NCBI RefSeq assembly: GCF_903772925.1
Contig: NZ_LR812090.1
Span: 1,818,333-1,882,332, forward strand
Source: Alteromonas macleodii
Lineage (GTDB): Bacteria; Pseudomonadota; Gammaproteobacteria; Enterobacterales; Alteromonadaceae
Direction of reading: 5' to 3'
DNA: 64,000 nucleotides
In this document: positions 18,955 to 29,391 of the stretch, one piece after another
Layout of the letters: each line of letters starts with the position of its first letter
How positions within the stretch are numbered: position 1 is the first letter of the stretch
Notes under the pieces: generated by a model
The model's input: only the letters and a program-made list of their open reading frames with translations
Told to the model about the DNA's origin: nothing
Database searches by the model: none
Made by a program: the position numbers and the translations under genes

Positions 18955-19722
18955 CTAGGTCGCAGACGACTCTTGCCATTTTAAAATGGCATCGTCTTCT
19001 ACCTTATTTAGTGGCCGATATACTAACGAGTTCTCTTTAAATGGTTTAGCTGATTCTGCACAGTAGGCCGCAATCATTACCCAACGAGGATCTTTAGAGC
19101 GATTTTGGTTTGATTTATGTAAGAGATTACAATGAAAAAACAGTGTATCACCGGGTTCTAGTTCGACATTAACGAGTTCTAAATGTTTAAGCGCCTCATT
19201 AACAAAATCCATGTCTGCCCCTTTTTGGTCTCCTGTTTTCTGATGATTTATGCGACCTATATGATGAGAACCTTTTAATACTTGAAGACAACCATTTTCA
19301 ATCGTTGCGCGATTTATTGCAATCATACAGCTAATAAGCTTGGGGTATAGATGGAAGTTGTCTGTCGCCCAATATCCGTAATCTTGATGCCACTCCCAAG
19401 CTCCCCCTACAAAGGGCTCTTTCATCATGATCTTGGTCGTAGTATGAAAAACTGGCTCTTTAAGGATCTCTTCACATGCATCAGCAAGTCGTCTTCCTCT
19501 GGAGAACATAGAATAAAAATCATCGCCTAAATCTTGCCACAAGCAGACTTTGCTGACAGTACCTGAAGCGTCTTTTTTGTCCCAGGCTCGTTGGTACAAC
19601 GAGTCATCGTTAAATGCTTTATCTTGTAACTTGGCTATTTCTGCCTCGCTATAGTAGCTGCGAACGATCACATACCCATCTCTTTCAAAGTCATCTATTT
19701 GTTGTTTAGTTAAATTTGCCAT
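18955..19722 (-). CDS. PhyH-type Fe(II)/2-oxoglutarate-dependent dioxygenase
   Basis: This is a 255-residue protein of the phytanoyl-CoA dioxygenase (PhyH) family. The Fe(II) facial triad is visible as HQD in WEWHQDYGYW and the distal His in FFHCNLLHKSNQNRS, with the following Arg suited to bind 2-oxoglutarate. The N-terminus FERDGYVIVRSYYSEAEIAKL is the usual family opening. No signal peptide is present, so it is cytoplasmic. It has its own promoter carrying a perfect-symmetry operator-like site 27 bp upstream, so it appears to be co-regulated with the glycan genes. Members hydroxylate diverse small molecules; a role in oxidising a modified algal sugar or another algal metabolite is possible but cannot be shown here. 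Confidence 0.8.
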   Translation of the reverse strand: MANLTKQQIDDFERDGYVIVRSYYSEAEIAKLQDKAFNDDSLYQRAWDKKDASGTVSKVCLWQDLGDDFYSMFSRGRRLADACEEILKEPVFHTTTKIMMKEPFVGGAWEWHQDYGYWATDNFHLYPKLISCMIAINRATIENGCLQVLKGSHHIGRINHQKTGDQKGADMDFVNEALKHLELVNVELEPGDTLFFHCNLLHKSNQNRSKDPRWVMIAAYCAESAKPFKENSLVYRPLNKVEDDAILKWQESSAT

Positions 19723-19749
19723 AATAACACCCTGTTTGTTTTTTGTGTA

Positions 19750-19759
19750 TTGTTGACAA
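19750..19759. promoter_or_regulatory. Operator-like palindrome TTGTTGACAA
   Basis: Embedded in the longer near-palindrome tattgttgacaatat (19748-19762), 27 bp upstream of the PhyH-type gene's start. Confidence 0.6.
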
Positions 19760-19899
19760 TATTGAGCAAATGATGAGTAAATGCAATGTTAATTTTATAT
19801 AAAAATATCACTTTCAAATATAAAATCCTGCCGAAGTCGCTATCAGTGCAATAGGGCTAAAGAATTTTTTTAACTTTCACCAGTAAAAAGAGAGCAGTT

Positions 19900-20664
19900 A
19901 TGGCAAGTAACTATAATTATGCAGTACCCGCATTAGATAAGTGTTTTGAGATAATGGAGTATTTAGCCACGATTGGTGCACCACTATCTCAAAGTGAAAT
20001 TTCGAAAGGTGTTAATAGGAGTACCAACGAAATTTTTAGAGTATTGGTAAATTTAACGCGTAACAACTACCTAATTAGGGATAAAACGTCCGGCAAGTAT
20101 CGACTCTCACTCAAGCTTTATAACTTGGCTCGTTCTATTTCACCATTAGACTTAATTCGTCAACAGGCGCTACCTATCATGGAAAACTTAGCCGTCGAGA
20201 CGAAGTTATCGTGCCAACTTTTTGTGTTATACCAAAGTAAAACAATGGTTTTAGTTCACGCAAGGAGCCCTGGGGCAGTTTCTCTAAGTTATTCTGAGGG
20301 CAGCTGCTTCTCAACAATTGCCTCTAATCCTGGTCTTCTTCTTTTATCACATAGTAAGGATGAAGTAAGAGAGTTGATTATCAAAGAAGCGTTACAAGGC
20401 ATATCTGACGTTACATCGATTCGCACTAAGGTTATTAACGACATTGCAGCGATGTCAAAGTCCCATTTTGATTGGAGAGAAAGCCTTCATATTAACGGTG
20501 TCAAAGAATTAGTTGGATTAGTAGGGCGTCACGAGGGTAAACAAATAGGCGCTTTAATGATAAGCGATATTAGCGGGAAAAATGAATTAGATATAAATCA
20601 GCAGCAAAGTACTGATGCACTCCTAGACGCAATCAATAAGTTGAATCAAGCTCTCGGGTTTTAA
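19900..20664 (+). CDS. IclR-family transcriptional regulator
   Basis: This is a 254-residue regulator. The N-terminal winged helix-turn-helix is YAVPALDKCFEIMEYLAT... LSQSEISKGVNRSTNEIFRVL. The C-terminal effector-binding domain begins near residue 75 (SPLDLIRQQALPIMENLAVET). A GAGAG ribosome binding site precedes the ATG. It lies between the divergent PhyH-type gene and the first GH50 agarase. IclR proteins often control catabolism of 2-keto-3-deoxy sugar acids (KdgR is the classic case), so it may govern the block B genes. Its own upstream region carries no TTGTNNACAA site within about 130 bp of its start except the one assigned to the PhyH promoter. Confidence 0.92.
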   Translation: MASNYNYAVPALDKCFEIMEYLATIGAPLSQSEISKGVNRSTNEIFRVLVNLTRNNYLIRDKTSGKYRLSLKLYNLARSISPLDLIRQQALPIMENLAVETKLSCQLFVLYQSKTMVLVHARSPGAVSLSYSEGSCFSTIASNPGLLLLSHSKDEVRELIIKEALQGISDVTSIRTKVINDIAAMSKSHFDWRESLHINGVKELVGLVGRHEGKQIGALMISDISGKNELDINQQQSTDALLDAINKLNQALGF

Positions 20665-20695
20665 AACGTTGCATTTGTTAAAAATGAGTTGTAGA

Positions 20696-20705
20696 TTGTT
20701 AACAA
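20696..20705. promoter_or_regulatory. Operator-like palindrome TTGTTAACAA
   Basis: A perfect 10-bp palindrome between iclR and the first GH50 gene, 26 bp before the GTG start. It argues for a promoter independent of iclR. Confidence 0.65.
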
Positions 20706-20731
20706 AATATTTTGATAAAAGGAAATGCAAC

Positions 20732-23119
20732 GTGACTGGCAGTTATAGGAAACTCTCGCATAATAGTGGCTTTCGTCTTAGACAAAATCAGTCAAAAGTA
20801 TTCAAGTTAACTTGTCTCGCTACATGCCTTACCGCCGCACTCTCCTTAACAGGGTGTGATAGTAATAATGCTCAAGAACATTCTACCAAACAGAATACTG
20901 AGTTGGTTAGCGCTGCGCAAAACGCAGACTATCTCTTACCGCATTCGGTGTTTAAAAAATACTCAGTTGACGGTGTTCATGTAATTGAAACTGAGGAAAA
21001 TAATAAAACCGTTAAAAATAAGCTTGAGCTTTCTTTCCCTAAAGATGTGCATATGCCTTCGATTACGTTTGATGTGCGTGGAATTAATGAGATTGAGCAA
21101 TTCACCGATAATAATCTTGCATTCGATGTAGATAACTATAACGAAACTTCACTGCATTTATATGTGGATATTCTACATGGGGAAGAGGTAAAACAACGTC
21201 ATTCGGTAAGTATACCTGCGAATTATCAAGGGACAGTATTCTTTCCGTTTAGTGGCGAAGAAGCTTCGGCAGATATTGGTTTTTGGGGTGACCCTCCTTC
21301 TTGGAACTCTGAAGAGTTGAGGATGATATGGCGGTCTTGGAAGAAAGTCGGCGAAGATTACCAAGGGTTTGACCAAGTACGGTTTTTAGTTATCGGGAAT
21401 TTAGAAACAAAAACCATGGGACTATCAAACGTACGCTTTAGGAAAAACCCTGAAACCAATCCGCTTTGGCTATCTAAATTAGTCGATATGTTTGGGCAAA
21501 GCACACGTGTAGACAATAATGTCAAAGTGACATCCAACACTGAATTAAGAGAGCGCGCTCAACGTGAGGCTGAAGCGTTGTCATCGGCAGCTGTTTGGAA
21601 TGACCGCAGCCAGTATGGAGGATGGAAAAAAGGGCCAAAACAACAGGGAACTGGCTTTTTTAGGACACAAAAAGTAAACGGGCAGTGGTGGATGGTGGAT
21701 CCTGAAGGGTATCTGTTCTTCTCACATGGACCTGCTAACGTAAGAATGGCCAATACCACTACTTATACTGGTATGGATTATAATAATAGCAAGCTTAGAA
21801 AAATTGATTCCGACGAACTTACTCCCGAAGATTCAATTGATATTGTTTCGGTACCCAAAGCTATAAGAGAAACTGCCACAGTAATTTCAAAAGTGCGTCG
21901 TGACATGTTTGAATGGTTACCTAGTTACGACGATCCGTTGGCAAAGCACTACAGTTATCGAAGGACATCTCACAAAGGTCCAATTGAACATGGTGAAACG
22001 TTTAGTTTCTATCGCGCTAATCTGGAAAGAAAATATGGTGATGAATACCTTAGTCAGTGGGAAGACATTACTATCAAGCGAATGCACGAATGGGGTTTTA
22101 CCTCTTTTGGAAACTGGGTTGATCCGATGTTTTATGACTCTGAGAGGATTCCCTACTTTGCAAATGGGTGGATAATTGGTGAATTTAAAACCCTCTCTGG
22201 CCACGTAAATCATTGGGGAGAGATGCCAGACCCTTTTGACCCTGAATTCGCAAAGCGTGCGCGCGTAACGATAGAGAAAATTGCTGAGGAAGTAAATGGT
22301 TCTCCTTGGTGCGCTGGGATCTTTATTGATAACGAGAAAAGTTGGGGGGAGCGAGAAGGTAGTGTTCAGCAAAAATACGGTGTCATTCTTGATGGCCTCA
22401 GTAAAAATAGCAAAGATAGTCCAGCAAAGCAGGCTTTTTCAATTGCGCTTAGGGATAAATATAAAACGATTGATAACTTAAACAATGCATGGCAAACGGA
22501 TTATCCGAATTGGCAGTACTTTGAAACAGGCGTTAATTTTAACACTCACGGACAAAACCTTATAAGCGACCTTTCCATGTTACTCGAGCTTTTAGGAGAG
22601 CAATACTTTTCAGTGGTTCATAATACATTAGAAGATGTTTTGCCTCATCACCTTTATATGGGTGCAAGAATGGCTAATTGGGGAATGCCCGATGAAATTA
22701 TCAAAGCATCGTTGAAGTACTCTGACGCACTGAGTTTCAATATCTATGAAGAGGGTATGCAGCCAGAGTTTTGGGCATTTTTAGACGAAATAGATTTACC
22801 CGTAGTTATTGGTGAATTTCATATAGGGACGGCGACTGATTCAGGACTATATAACCCCGGAATCGTGCATGCTAGCGACCAAACCGATAGAGCCAGGATG
22901 TACACGGAGTATATGGAAAGTGTTATTAGCAAGCCCTATATGGTTGGTGCACATTGGTTCCAGTATATTGATGAACCGATAACGGGCCGCGCCCACGATG
23001 GTGAAAATGCCAATATTGGCCTTGTTACCGTAGCTGATATGCCATACCCAGAATTAATTGAGGCCATGACCACATTCAATAAAGACTTGTACAAGAAAAA
23101 GTTTGATAAAAAACAGTAA
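20732..23119 (+). CDS. GH50 beta-agarase lipoprotein (first copy)
   Basis: This is a GH50-family beta-agarase of 795 residues. GTG 20732 was chosen because a ribosome binding site (aaagga) lies 8 nt upstream and the protein then begins with an N-terminal basic region, a hydrophobic core (LTCLATCLTAALSLTGC) and the lipobox LTGC; an ATG at 20669 would place the promoter operator inside the gene. An N-terminal carbohydrate-binding-like beta-sandwich (about residues 60-240) precedes the catalytic (beta/alpha)8 domain. Candidate catalytic glutamates are in AGIFIDNEKSWG (acid/base) and VVIGEFHIG (nucleophile). GH50 enzymes release neoagarobiose or neoagarotetraose from agarose ends. The lipoprotein signal suggests outer-membrane attachment. 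It is clearly paralogous to the gene at 43541. Confidence 0.9.
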   Translation: MTGSYRKLSHNSGFRLRQNQSKVFKLTCLATCLTAALSLTGCDSNNAQEHSTKQNTELVSAAQNADYLLPHSVFKKYSVDGVHVIETEENNKTVKNKLELSFPKDVHMPSITFDVRGINEIEQFTDNNLAFDVDNYNETSLHLYVDILHGEEVKQRHSVSIPANYQGTVFFPFSGEEASADIGFWGDPPSWNSEELRMIWRSWKKVGEDYQGFDQVRFLVIGNLETKTMGLSNVRFRKNPETNPLWLSKLVDMFGQSTRVDNNVKVTSNTELRERAQREAEALSSAAVWNDRSQYGGWKKGPKQQGTGFFRTQKVNGQWWMVDPEGYLFFSHGPANVRMANTTTYTGMDYNNSKLRKIDSDELTPEDSIDIVSVPKAIRETATVISKVRRDMFEWLPSYDDPLAKHYSYRRTSHKGPIEHGETFSFYRANLERKYGDEYLSQWEDITIKRMHEWGFTSFGNWVDPMFYDSERIPYFANGWIIGEFKTLSGHVNHWGEMPDPFDPEFAKRARVTIEKIAEEVNGSPWCAGIFIDNEKSWGEREGSVQQKYGVILDGLSKNSKDSPAKQAFSIALRDKYKTIDNLNNAWQTDYPNWQYFETGVNFNTHGQNLISDLSMLLELLGEQYFSVVHNTLEDVLPHHLYMGARMANWGMPDEIIKASLKYSDALSFNIYEEGMQPEFWAFLDEIDLPVVIGEFHIGTATDSGLYNPGIVHASDQTDRARMYTEYMESVISKPYMVGAHWFQYIDEPITGRAHDGENANIGLVTVADMPYPELIEAMTTFNKDLYKKKFDKKQ

Positions 23120-23143
23120 CGTTTCATACAAAACCAGTAGTCG

Positions 23144-23184
23144 AAAACACCTTCAAGCTTGAGTAAGTTTGTAGGTGTTTTTTA
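23144..23184 (+). terminator. Intrinsic terminator after the first GH50 gene
   Basis: Stem aaaacacct (23144-23152) with aggtgtttt (23173-23181), followed by a T run. It separates the agarase from the second TonB receptor, which has its own operator-bearing promoter. Confidence 0.75.
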
Positions 23185-23257
23185 ATTTAATCAAAGAGTT
23201 TTGCAAAAAAATTGTTCGTCATTTAAACCTCTTATACATAAGTATCAATTTGTTAAA

Positions 23258-23267
23258 TTGTTAACAA
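23258..23267. promoter_or_regulatory. Operator-like palindrome TTGTTAACAA
   Basis: Perfect core within aaattgttaacaattt (7 bp half-arms), 112 bp upstream of the second TonB receptor's start. Confidence 0.65.
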
Positions 23268-23379
23268 TTTATTATTGACATGAGTGCTAAATGTGGCCAT
23301 TATGTCAGTGCCTTTACAAAATAATAACATTTTTGAAGTAGTTAAAATCCACACATTTATTGAGCGGGAGCACTGGGAT

Positions 23380-26300
23380 ATGACCGTCAAAAAACAACGA
23401 TTTCACTTAAGCGGCGTTAGTCTTGCTGTCCTTACGGCTTTGAGTTGCAGCGCCATAGGGCAAGAAAATACAGGTGAAGACGAAGAAAAGTCTAAAGACG
23501 AGCAAGTAGAAGTAATTGAAGTAACTGGCTATAAAGGGAGTTTGAAAAAGTCACTTAATGATAAGCGCTTTGCTTCTGGCGTTAGGGATACAATCAATGC
23601 AGAAGATATTGGTAAATCTACTGACCAAAATATTGCTGATGCACTAGGCCGCGTAACAGGTGTAACGGTTGTAAATAACGATGGTGAAGGAACGCAGATT
23701 ACCGTTCGTGGTGCTGATGCTAATCAAAATGCGATTACACTGAATGGTCAGGCATTAACGTCTACCGACTTTTCTCAAGCTGTGGATTTAAGCTCTTTTT
23801 CAGCTGATATTTTATCTAAATTGGAAGTGGTAAAAACCCCAAGTGCCGATCACGATGAAGGCTCATTGGGTGCATCTGTTAATTTAGTGACGGTAAGACC
23901 GCTTAATCAAGCTGAAGGTGTACGCTCTCTTACAGTTCAAGGCAGATATAACGACTTTGCTGATGAAGAAAACCACAAACTTCAATTCGCATTTTCTGAA
24001 AAATTCTTTGATAACAATTTAGGCGTAGCGCTCACGCTTTATGATGAAACTAATGCTTATCGGAAAGATCAATACAGTGCAGGTAATTTCGTTGAGTCAC
24101 AAGAATATGCGCAAGCCATAGATCAGAATGGCAATGTCATATCAGGGGTAAAAGCAATTGAACCTTCATTGGCAAGTTATGAACTTCATCAAAATGAAAG
24201 CAACCGTTATGGTGGGTCGTTGGGGATACAATTCCTTCCTGATGATGTATCAGAACTTATGTTCGATGCAACCTATAGTAAACAGGAGCTCGTGAGAACG
24301 TTTGATGCGATTCAAGCAAAGAGTTTTGCAAACAATCGAAATTGGGTCGAAGGTGTTACTCCAACAAGCTTTGTAAGGCCACCAAACCCGTCTAGCGATC
24401 CAATTGATTGGATACAAGTCGATACATCTACTTATGACATGACAAAACGCTTAAATCGATACGGAAACGGCAATATTGTTCGAAATGATGGCGGAACTGA
24501 AAACGAAAACTTCAGTGCAACATTAAACTACAAACGTGAATTAACTGAAAATTTAAGAGTTGAATCACTAATTGGGCATTCATCAAGTAAGTCTAATAGT
24601 TTGCCTAATGCCTATACTGTAATGGAGAATTTTTATCAGGTTCCAGCGCGATTACTATGGGATGCGGGTGAAAATATCCAGCCTGTCGGTGTTGACTGTA
24701 CTGGAGGAGGTAATACTTGTCGTATGGTTTACGGAGATACCTTCGTTGACCTTGGCGAAAACCTTTATGCATACACAGATGAAACTGGAGCACGAGTGCC
24801 AGGAGCAGAAGACAACATAGCCTTTACTGGATTTAATCCGCAAGACGTAACGTCGTTCCACCTTGGCTATATTGGTGAAAATGATGTAACTGTAGAAGAC
24901 AGTATTTCAAACGCACAAATAGATTTTGATTTCGATTTAGATAAGTTTGGGATAACCACACTTGAATTCGGTGCAAAAGTAACTTCGCGGAATAAAAAGG
25001 TCGATGATCAAGCTTACACTTTCCAATCTCTCCAAGCGTCCGAAGTTATCACAGATCCAGTTACTGGTGAAACGTTGGTAGAGCTAGGAGGGTCGTTGAT
25101 TGATATCCGTGGAGATATAATCGCTGGAAACCCTATTCCCTACGATGATTTCATGGAAAGTTTGGGTTATGCCAGAGAAGGGGCGACAGTCGGCTGGACA
25201 CCAATAGATGTTGAGGCGGCAAAAGCTCTGGTACTCGGTGATGGGGATGTTATCCGAAATGTGGACGATACTGCCTCTCGTGAAACCGACCTTGATACTA
25301 AAGCTTTCTACCTGAAAGCAAACTTCGATTTATTAGATGGCAGGTTAACTGGTGATGTTGGCGTAAGGTACGTAGAAACTGAAGTCGAAGCTGTTGGCTT
25401 TTCTGGTATGCGCTATTTTGAACAAAATGGTTCAGATTTACAGCGTGAAATTGACCGCCATACATTGAGCAACCTTGCAGATCGTTCTCTTCCCGAGTGT
25501 CCAACACTGAACCTTGGTGCAGATGGGATAGCCCAAGACTACGAGCTAAAATATCAACGGGTTGACGGTTTGGGGTGGGACACCAGTGCAGGGCCAGACC
25601 CTTCTACTTGGGTAAGAATAGAAAATGTTGGACCTTGTCACGATACCGCATTTGCTGATTATGCGGATGCACTTAATGCTTTCAGAATGGGGGAAGGGCC
25701 AGCCCCTACGCTAAACGAGTATGATTTGTTATGGAAAAGCATGTGGCGTTACGCCAGCGTCAATAACAGTCGTACTTATGGATGGGATAATTTGCCTCAA
25801 TGGAATGGAGAAGAGAACGGCGTAAATACTAACTATTCATGGGGTTCTGTCGAGAACAGAGAAGTTGCATCCATACCAGCCTTTAAAACTCACAGCTACG
25901 AAAATATTCTGCCAAGTTTAAATATTAACTATGCGTTTTCTGACGAACTTATCGGTCGTTTCTCGGTTTCTAAAACAATGACACGTCCAGAAATCGATCT
26001 GTTGCGCCCTGGTTATAAGGTCACTGAAGGAAGCTATTGGGGGAGCGGAAATCTTAATGTTGGCCGAGTTGATATGTACAACACTCAGCTTGAGCCACTA
26101 GAATCTAACAACCTAGATTTGTCGTTAGAGTGGTATTTTAGTGACACTGGTTTGCTAAGCTTGGCTTACTTTAGAAAGGATATGTCAAACTTTACTGACC
26201 GTGAAACAACGCTCTCTTTTGTTAACAGCGTGAGAGACCCTGCAAATGCACCTGAAAGTGGTGATGACTTAATTTTAGTCGATACCGGAGATGATTCCGC

Positions 26301-27054
26301 ATTAGAAAACTGCCACCCTATTATTGCAACGACAGAGTTTGCCTATCAACCTGGTGACCCTACTACGTTTTCTGGTGATCCCCGTGATAACTGTGCAAAC
26401 ATGACGGTAACAAAAACCGTTAATGCGAAAGATGCTGAAATTGAGGGGATCGAAATTGGATATGTGCAAACCTACGATTTCTTACCTGAACTTTTAGATG
26501 CGCCAGAGTGGGTAGGTGGTTTCGGTGTTTCTGCGAACTACACTTATCAACAAAGTGAATATGAGTCAGAGTACTCTTCAATAAACCCTAATCTTTTACT
26601 GCCATCTTATCCTGTCGCTGATACGCCGGAACATAGCTATAACTTTACCGCGTTTTGGGAGCACAAAGGTCATCAAATACGCTTAAGCTTCCAAGGTATG
26701 ACAGATTCACTTGTCGGCAAAGACTGGGCGAACGGTCAGTATGGACGCAGTTGGAACCAAGGTTCAATTTGGAATGAAGGCCGCAATACATTAGACCTTT
26801 CCGCCTCTTATCAAGTTAACGAGGATGTAACCGTAACCTTCCAAGCTATTAATTTAACTGACGAAGCCTTTAGAACTTACTTCACAAGCAGAACATTAAA
26901 TGTGGTTAGACAAGCTGCAGATAACGCTGCTGGATACGATTTCGTTGCGTTAGAGGAAGGCAATCCACTTGACGGTGATGCGCCTACCCACCGGACTTAT
27001 ACCAAATATAAGGTAGGTTCAACTTATCGTCTTGGTGTCAGAGTGCGTTTCTAA
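23380..27054 (+). CDS. TonB-dependent outer-membrane receptor (second, large)
   Basis: This is a 1224-residue TonB-dependent receptor of the long proteobacterial oligosaccharide-uptake class. The start at 23380 gives a proper signal peptide (FHLSGVSLAVLTALSCSAIGQ); a GTG at 23284 would add 32 non-signal residues. A TonB-box-like segment (VEVIEVTGYKGSL) precedes the plug (NAEDIGKSTDQNIADALGRV, QITVRGADANQNAITLNGQ), and the barrel ends in Phe (YRLGVRVRF). The extracellular loops are long and aspartate-rich, with two Cys pairs (DCTGGGNTC and CHP...NCAN) that may form disulphides. It is followed by the broken lipoprotein and a sulfatase, probably one transcription unit before the hairpin at 29325. 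It probably imports an agar or porphyran oligosaccharide. Confidence 0.93.
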   Translation: MTVKKQRFHLSGVSLAVLTALSCSAIGQENTGEDEEKSKDEQVEVIEVTGYKGSLKKSLNDKRFASGVRDTINAEDIGKSTDQNIADALGRVTGVTVVNNDGEGTQITVRGADANQNAITLNGQALTSTDFSQAVDLSSFSADILSKLEVVKTPSADHDEGSLGASVNLVTVRPLNQAEGVRSLTVQGRYNDFADEENHKLQFAFSEKFFDNNLGVALTLYDETNAYRKDQYSAGNFVESQEYAQAIDQNGNVISGVKAIEPSLASYELHQNESNRYGGSLGIQFLPDDVSELMFDATYSKQELVRTFDAIQAKSFANNRNWVEGVTPTSFVRPPNPSSDPIDWIQVDTSTYDMTKRLNRYGNGNIVRNDGGTENENFSATLNYKRELTENLRVESLIGHSSSKSNSLPNAYTVMENFYQVPARLLWDAGENIQPVGVDCTGGGNTCRMVYGDTFVDLGENLYAYTDETGARVPGAEDNIAFTGFNPQDVTSFHLGYIGENDVTVEDSISNAQIDFDFDLDKFGITTLEFGAKVTSRNKKVDDQAYTFQSLQASEVITDPVTGETLVELGGSLIDIRGDIIAGNPIPYDDFMESLGYAREGATVGWTPIDVEAAKALVLGDGDVIRNVDDTASRETDLDTKAFYLKANFDLLDGRLTGDVGVRYVETEVEAVGFSGMRYFEQNGSDLQREIDRHTLSNLADRSLPECPTLNLGADGIAQDYELKYQRVDGLGWDTSAGPDPSTWVRIENVGPCHDTAFADYADALNAFRMGEGPAPTLNEYDLLWKSMWRYASVNNSRTYGWDNLPQWNGEENGVNTNYSWGSVENREVASIPAFKTHSYENILPSLNINYAFSDELIGRFSVSKTMTRPEIDLLRPGYKVTEGSYWGSGNLNVGRVDMYNTQLEPLESNNLDLSLEWYFSDTGLLSLAYFRKDMSNFTDRETTLSFVNSVRDPANAPESGDDLILVDTGDDSALENCHPIIATTEFAYQPGDPTTFSGDPRDNCANMTVTKTVNAKDAEIEGIEIGYVQTYDFLPELLDAPEWVGGFGVSANYTYQQSEYESEYSSINPNLLLPSYPVADTPEHSYNFTAFWEHKGHQIRLSFQGMTDSLVGKDWANGQYGRSWNQGSIWNEGRNTLDLSASYQVNEDVTVTFQAINLTDEAFRTYFTSRTLNVVRQAADNAAGYDFVALEEGNPLDGDAPTHRTYTKYKVGSTYRLGVRVRF

Positions 27055-27141
27055 TAGGTAGTTGAGTTTGAGTAGAGTGTGGTAGCTACTACTTTTGTCT
27101 AGCCTACCGTACGAAATATACAGATTAATGGTAAAACGGTT

Positions 27142-29304
27142 ATGAAAACATATAAAAAACGTTACAGCTTGATCGGATTGACTGTACTTACAGCGCTTTA
27201 TGGTTGCGGTGGAGGAAGTGATAACGACTTTACGCCGCCCGAATAAGTTAATACAGCAGCCCCTGTTCACGGTGGAGATATTACTCTTACCGTGGATGAA
27301 AAAGAAGACTTTCAATTTATTGAGCTTTTAGGAACGCCTACAGGTGCTCTTACAGGGCCGGGAGTAGCAACAGATGCCGATGGTAACTACATGACGGTGA
27401 CTGATCTTTCTATTTCTGTATCAGGTCCGCGAGCTGATGAAATTATGAATGCGGGTATTGAGCAAAATGGCAATAAACTTGGTATTCGCCCCTCAGCTGT
27501 AGCGCCTAATTTGGATACGGGGGAAACACATATTGTTGTAGTGACGTTTAACATTTCTGATGGAAAGAACAAAACGCCACGAACAGCAACAATTACGTTT
27601 GAGGGTGAAGACTTCGCGCCTGAGATTGCGAACGATTTAACGGCTAATTTTACTAAAGATTCCGGGATAGGAGTTATTAATGGCCTAAGTGATGTTACTG
27701 ACGCAGACAATGAGCCACTCACAATCAGTGATCTTGTTGCCGACTCGATGAATGAGTACGATTTACCTGCGACCATTAACGGTACTAATATAGAGGTTGA
27801 TATTTCTGCCGTAGAAGACAGCATTCCAGACGGACAAAAGGTTACGTTCAAATATACTTATACGGTTAGCGATCACAGGTTTGATCTGGAGCGAGCGTTA
27901 TATGTTAACGTACTAGGAGTACAAGATATCGCTGGTGCGCCACTGGTTCTTAACTATTTCTTGACGGAAGATATTTTGGAAACTGATGGAATGCTCGAAG
28001 TCGACCTCGCGAAGGAGATAGAAGAGCGAGAAGGTGATGCTATTGTTATTAGCGATGTCAAGTTAGACGGTGTGGCCTACGAGAATTCATTTGAGGGGCG
28101 TGTTATTGACAACATTCTTTACTTTAACCCTAATGCCTTTCTTGACGAAATAAGTCCGAATGGATTCAAAGACTTCGTATTTACGATGAAAGTTTCTGAC
28201 GATAAAGGAAATTTTTCTGATGGCGAGAGGGAGTTATCTATTCGTGTAAATGGCGTTGAATCTAACCTTCTAGCAAAAAATGGCATGGATGTAGGTTTTG
28301 AAAATGGCGGCGCAGGTTTTGAAGTGTCATGGTGTGACCCGGGAGCAGCAATAACTACCTCAATTGTTGCAAATGGAGATGCATCGTTTCAAATGATGGG
28401 AGCTCCCTGTTATTACGCTGTAACAGCTGCATCGTTTCCAGATTTAGAGGTTGGTGCGAAGTATTATTTAAGCTACAACGCTTTCGTAGGAGCTGGTGAG
28501 GCATCGCCTTATATTGTTATAAACAATGCCCCCAATGGTTCTCATAATTTCTGGGGAGGAGTACGTCCTGAACATCCAGCAGATGGGTCGTGGCGACCTT
28601 TGCTAGTTGAATTCGACACTGAGTCTGGCTATTTGGCAACGCCAAATGGTGATGGCGAAACGCCCATGGACATTGCTGACCAGCTTCGTCTATTTGTGAT
28701 GAGCGCATGGTTAGGTAATGACGGCATGCCCGTGTTCGACGACTTTAATTTTACTCGTTATGACAACATAGAGGGTGTCGATGTCCTATTAAATAGCCCA
28801 GGTAATTTCGAAGACAGTGATTATGTGGTCAACACGAACGGTGGAGGGCTTGTCGAAGTACGCGTCGATGAAAATAACCCTGATAACCACGTGCTTTATG
28901 TCGATACGACGGATGCAGCGGAAGGCGTAACTTTAAGCTTCCCTGTCTCCAAAGGAGCATTAACATCTGGCGCTAAATATCGCATATCTTATGATGTGCA
29001 GTATCTTAATTACGCTGAAAACCAGGCTTCAGGTGCCGATTCCAACATCAATGATGCTGGCGCTTATACCTTTGAGTTTGTTTTTGAAAATTCGGATAAT
29101 GAGCTAGAGTTTTCAAAATTGAGTACGGTATGGAACGGTCCGGAATATGGCACTGTGCACAGCATTGCTGATGAATCATCTCATTTTGAGGGCTTTGGCA
29201 CTATGACTGATTGGGATAGTGAAAATGTCATGATGCATGTCGATGTAAATGGCGATAATGCACAGTACATTATCGATAACCTAACGGTTGTTCGCATTCC
29301 TTAA
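27142..29304 (+). pseudogene. Surface glycan-binding lipoprotein interrupted by an in-frame stop
   Basis: From ATG 27142 the sequence encodes a lipoprotein signal (LIGLTVLTALYGCGGG, lipobox LYGC) and a short linker ending ...TPPE. It then meets TAA at 27244-27246. The same frame continues without further stops for 686 codons to 29304 (after the stop: VNTAAPVHGGDITLTV). The body has three or four cadherin/Ig-like repeats (about the first 300 residues) and two jelly-roll modules resembling CenC-type (CBM4/9-like) carbohydrate-binding domains (NLLAKNGMDVGFENGG... and LLNSPGNFEDSDYVVNTN...). The simplest reading is one nonsense substitution, for example CAA to TAA. The location right after a TonB receptor suggests a SusD-like role as a surface glycan-binding partner. 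Internal GTG 27292 could only give a protein without an export signal. Confidence 0.8.
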
Positions 29305-29324
29305 CCCTTCGATTGCTCGTTCTT

Positions 29325-29356
29325 TAAAACTCCAGCAATTAGCTGGAGTTTTTTTA
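29325..29356 (+). terminator. Intrinsic terminator before the first sulfatase
   Basis: Stem aaaactccagc (29326-29336) with gctggagtttt (29342-29352), then TTTT. It lies 36 bp upstream of the sulfatase ATG, so the sulfatase may depend on read-through or on its own weak promoter. Confidence 0.75.
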
Positions 29357-29391
29357 GTAGCTTTAATCACGCTAAAACTTGGCACTTTATT

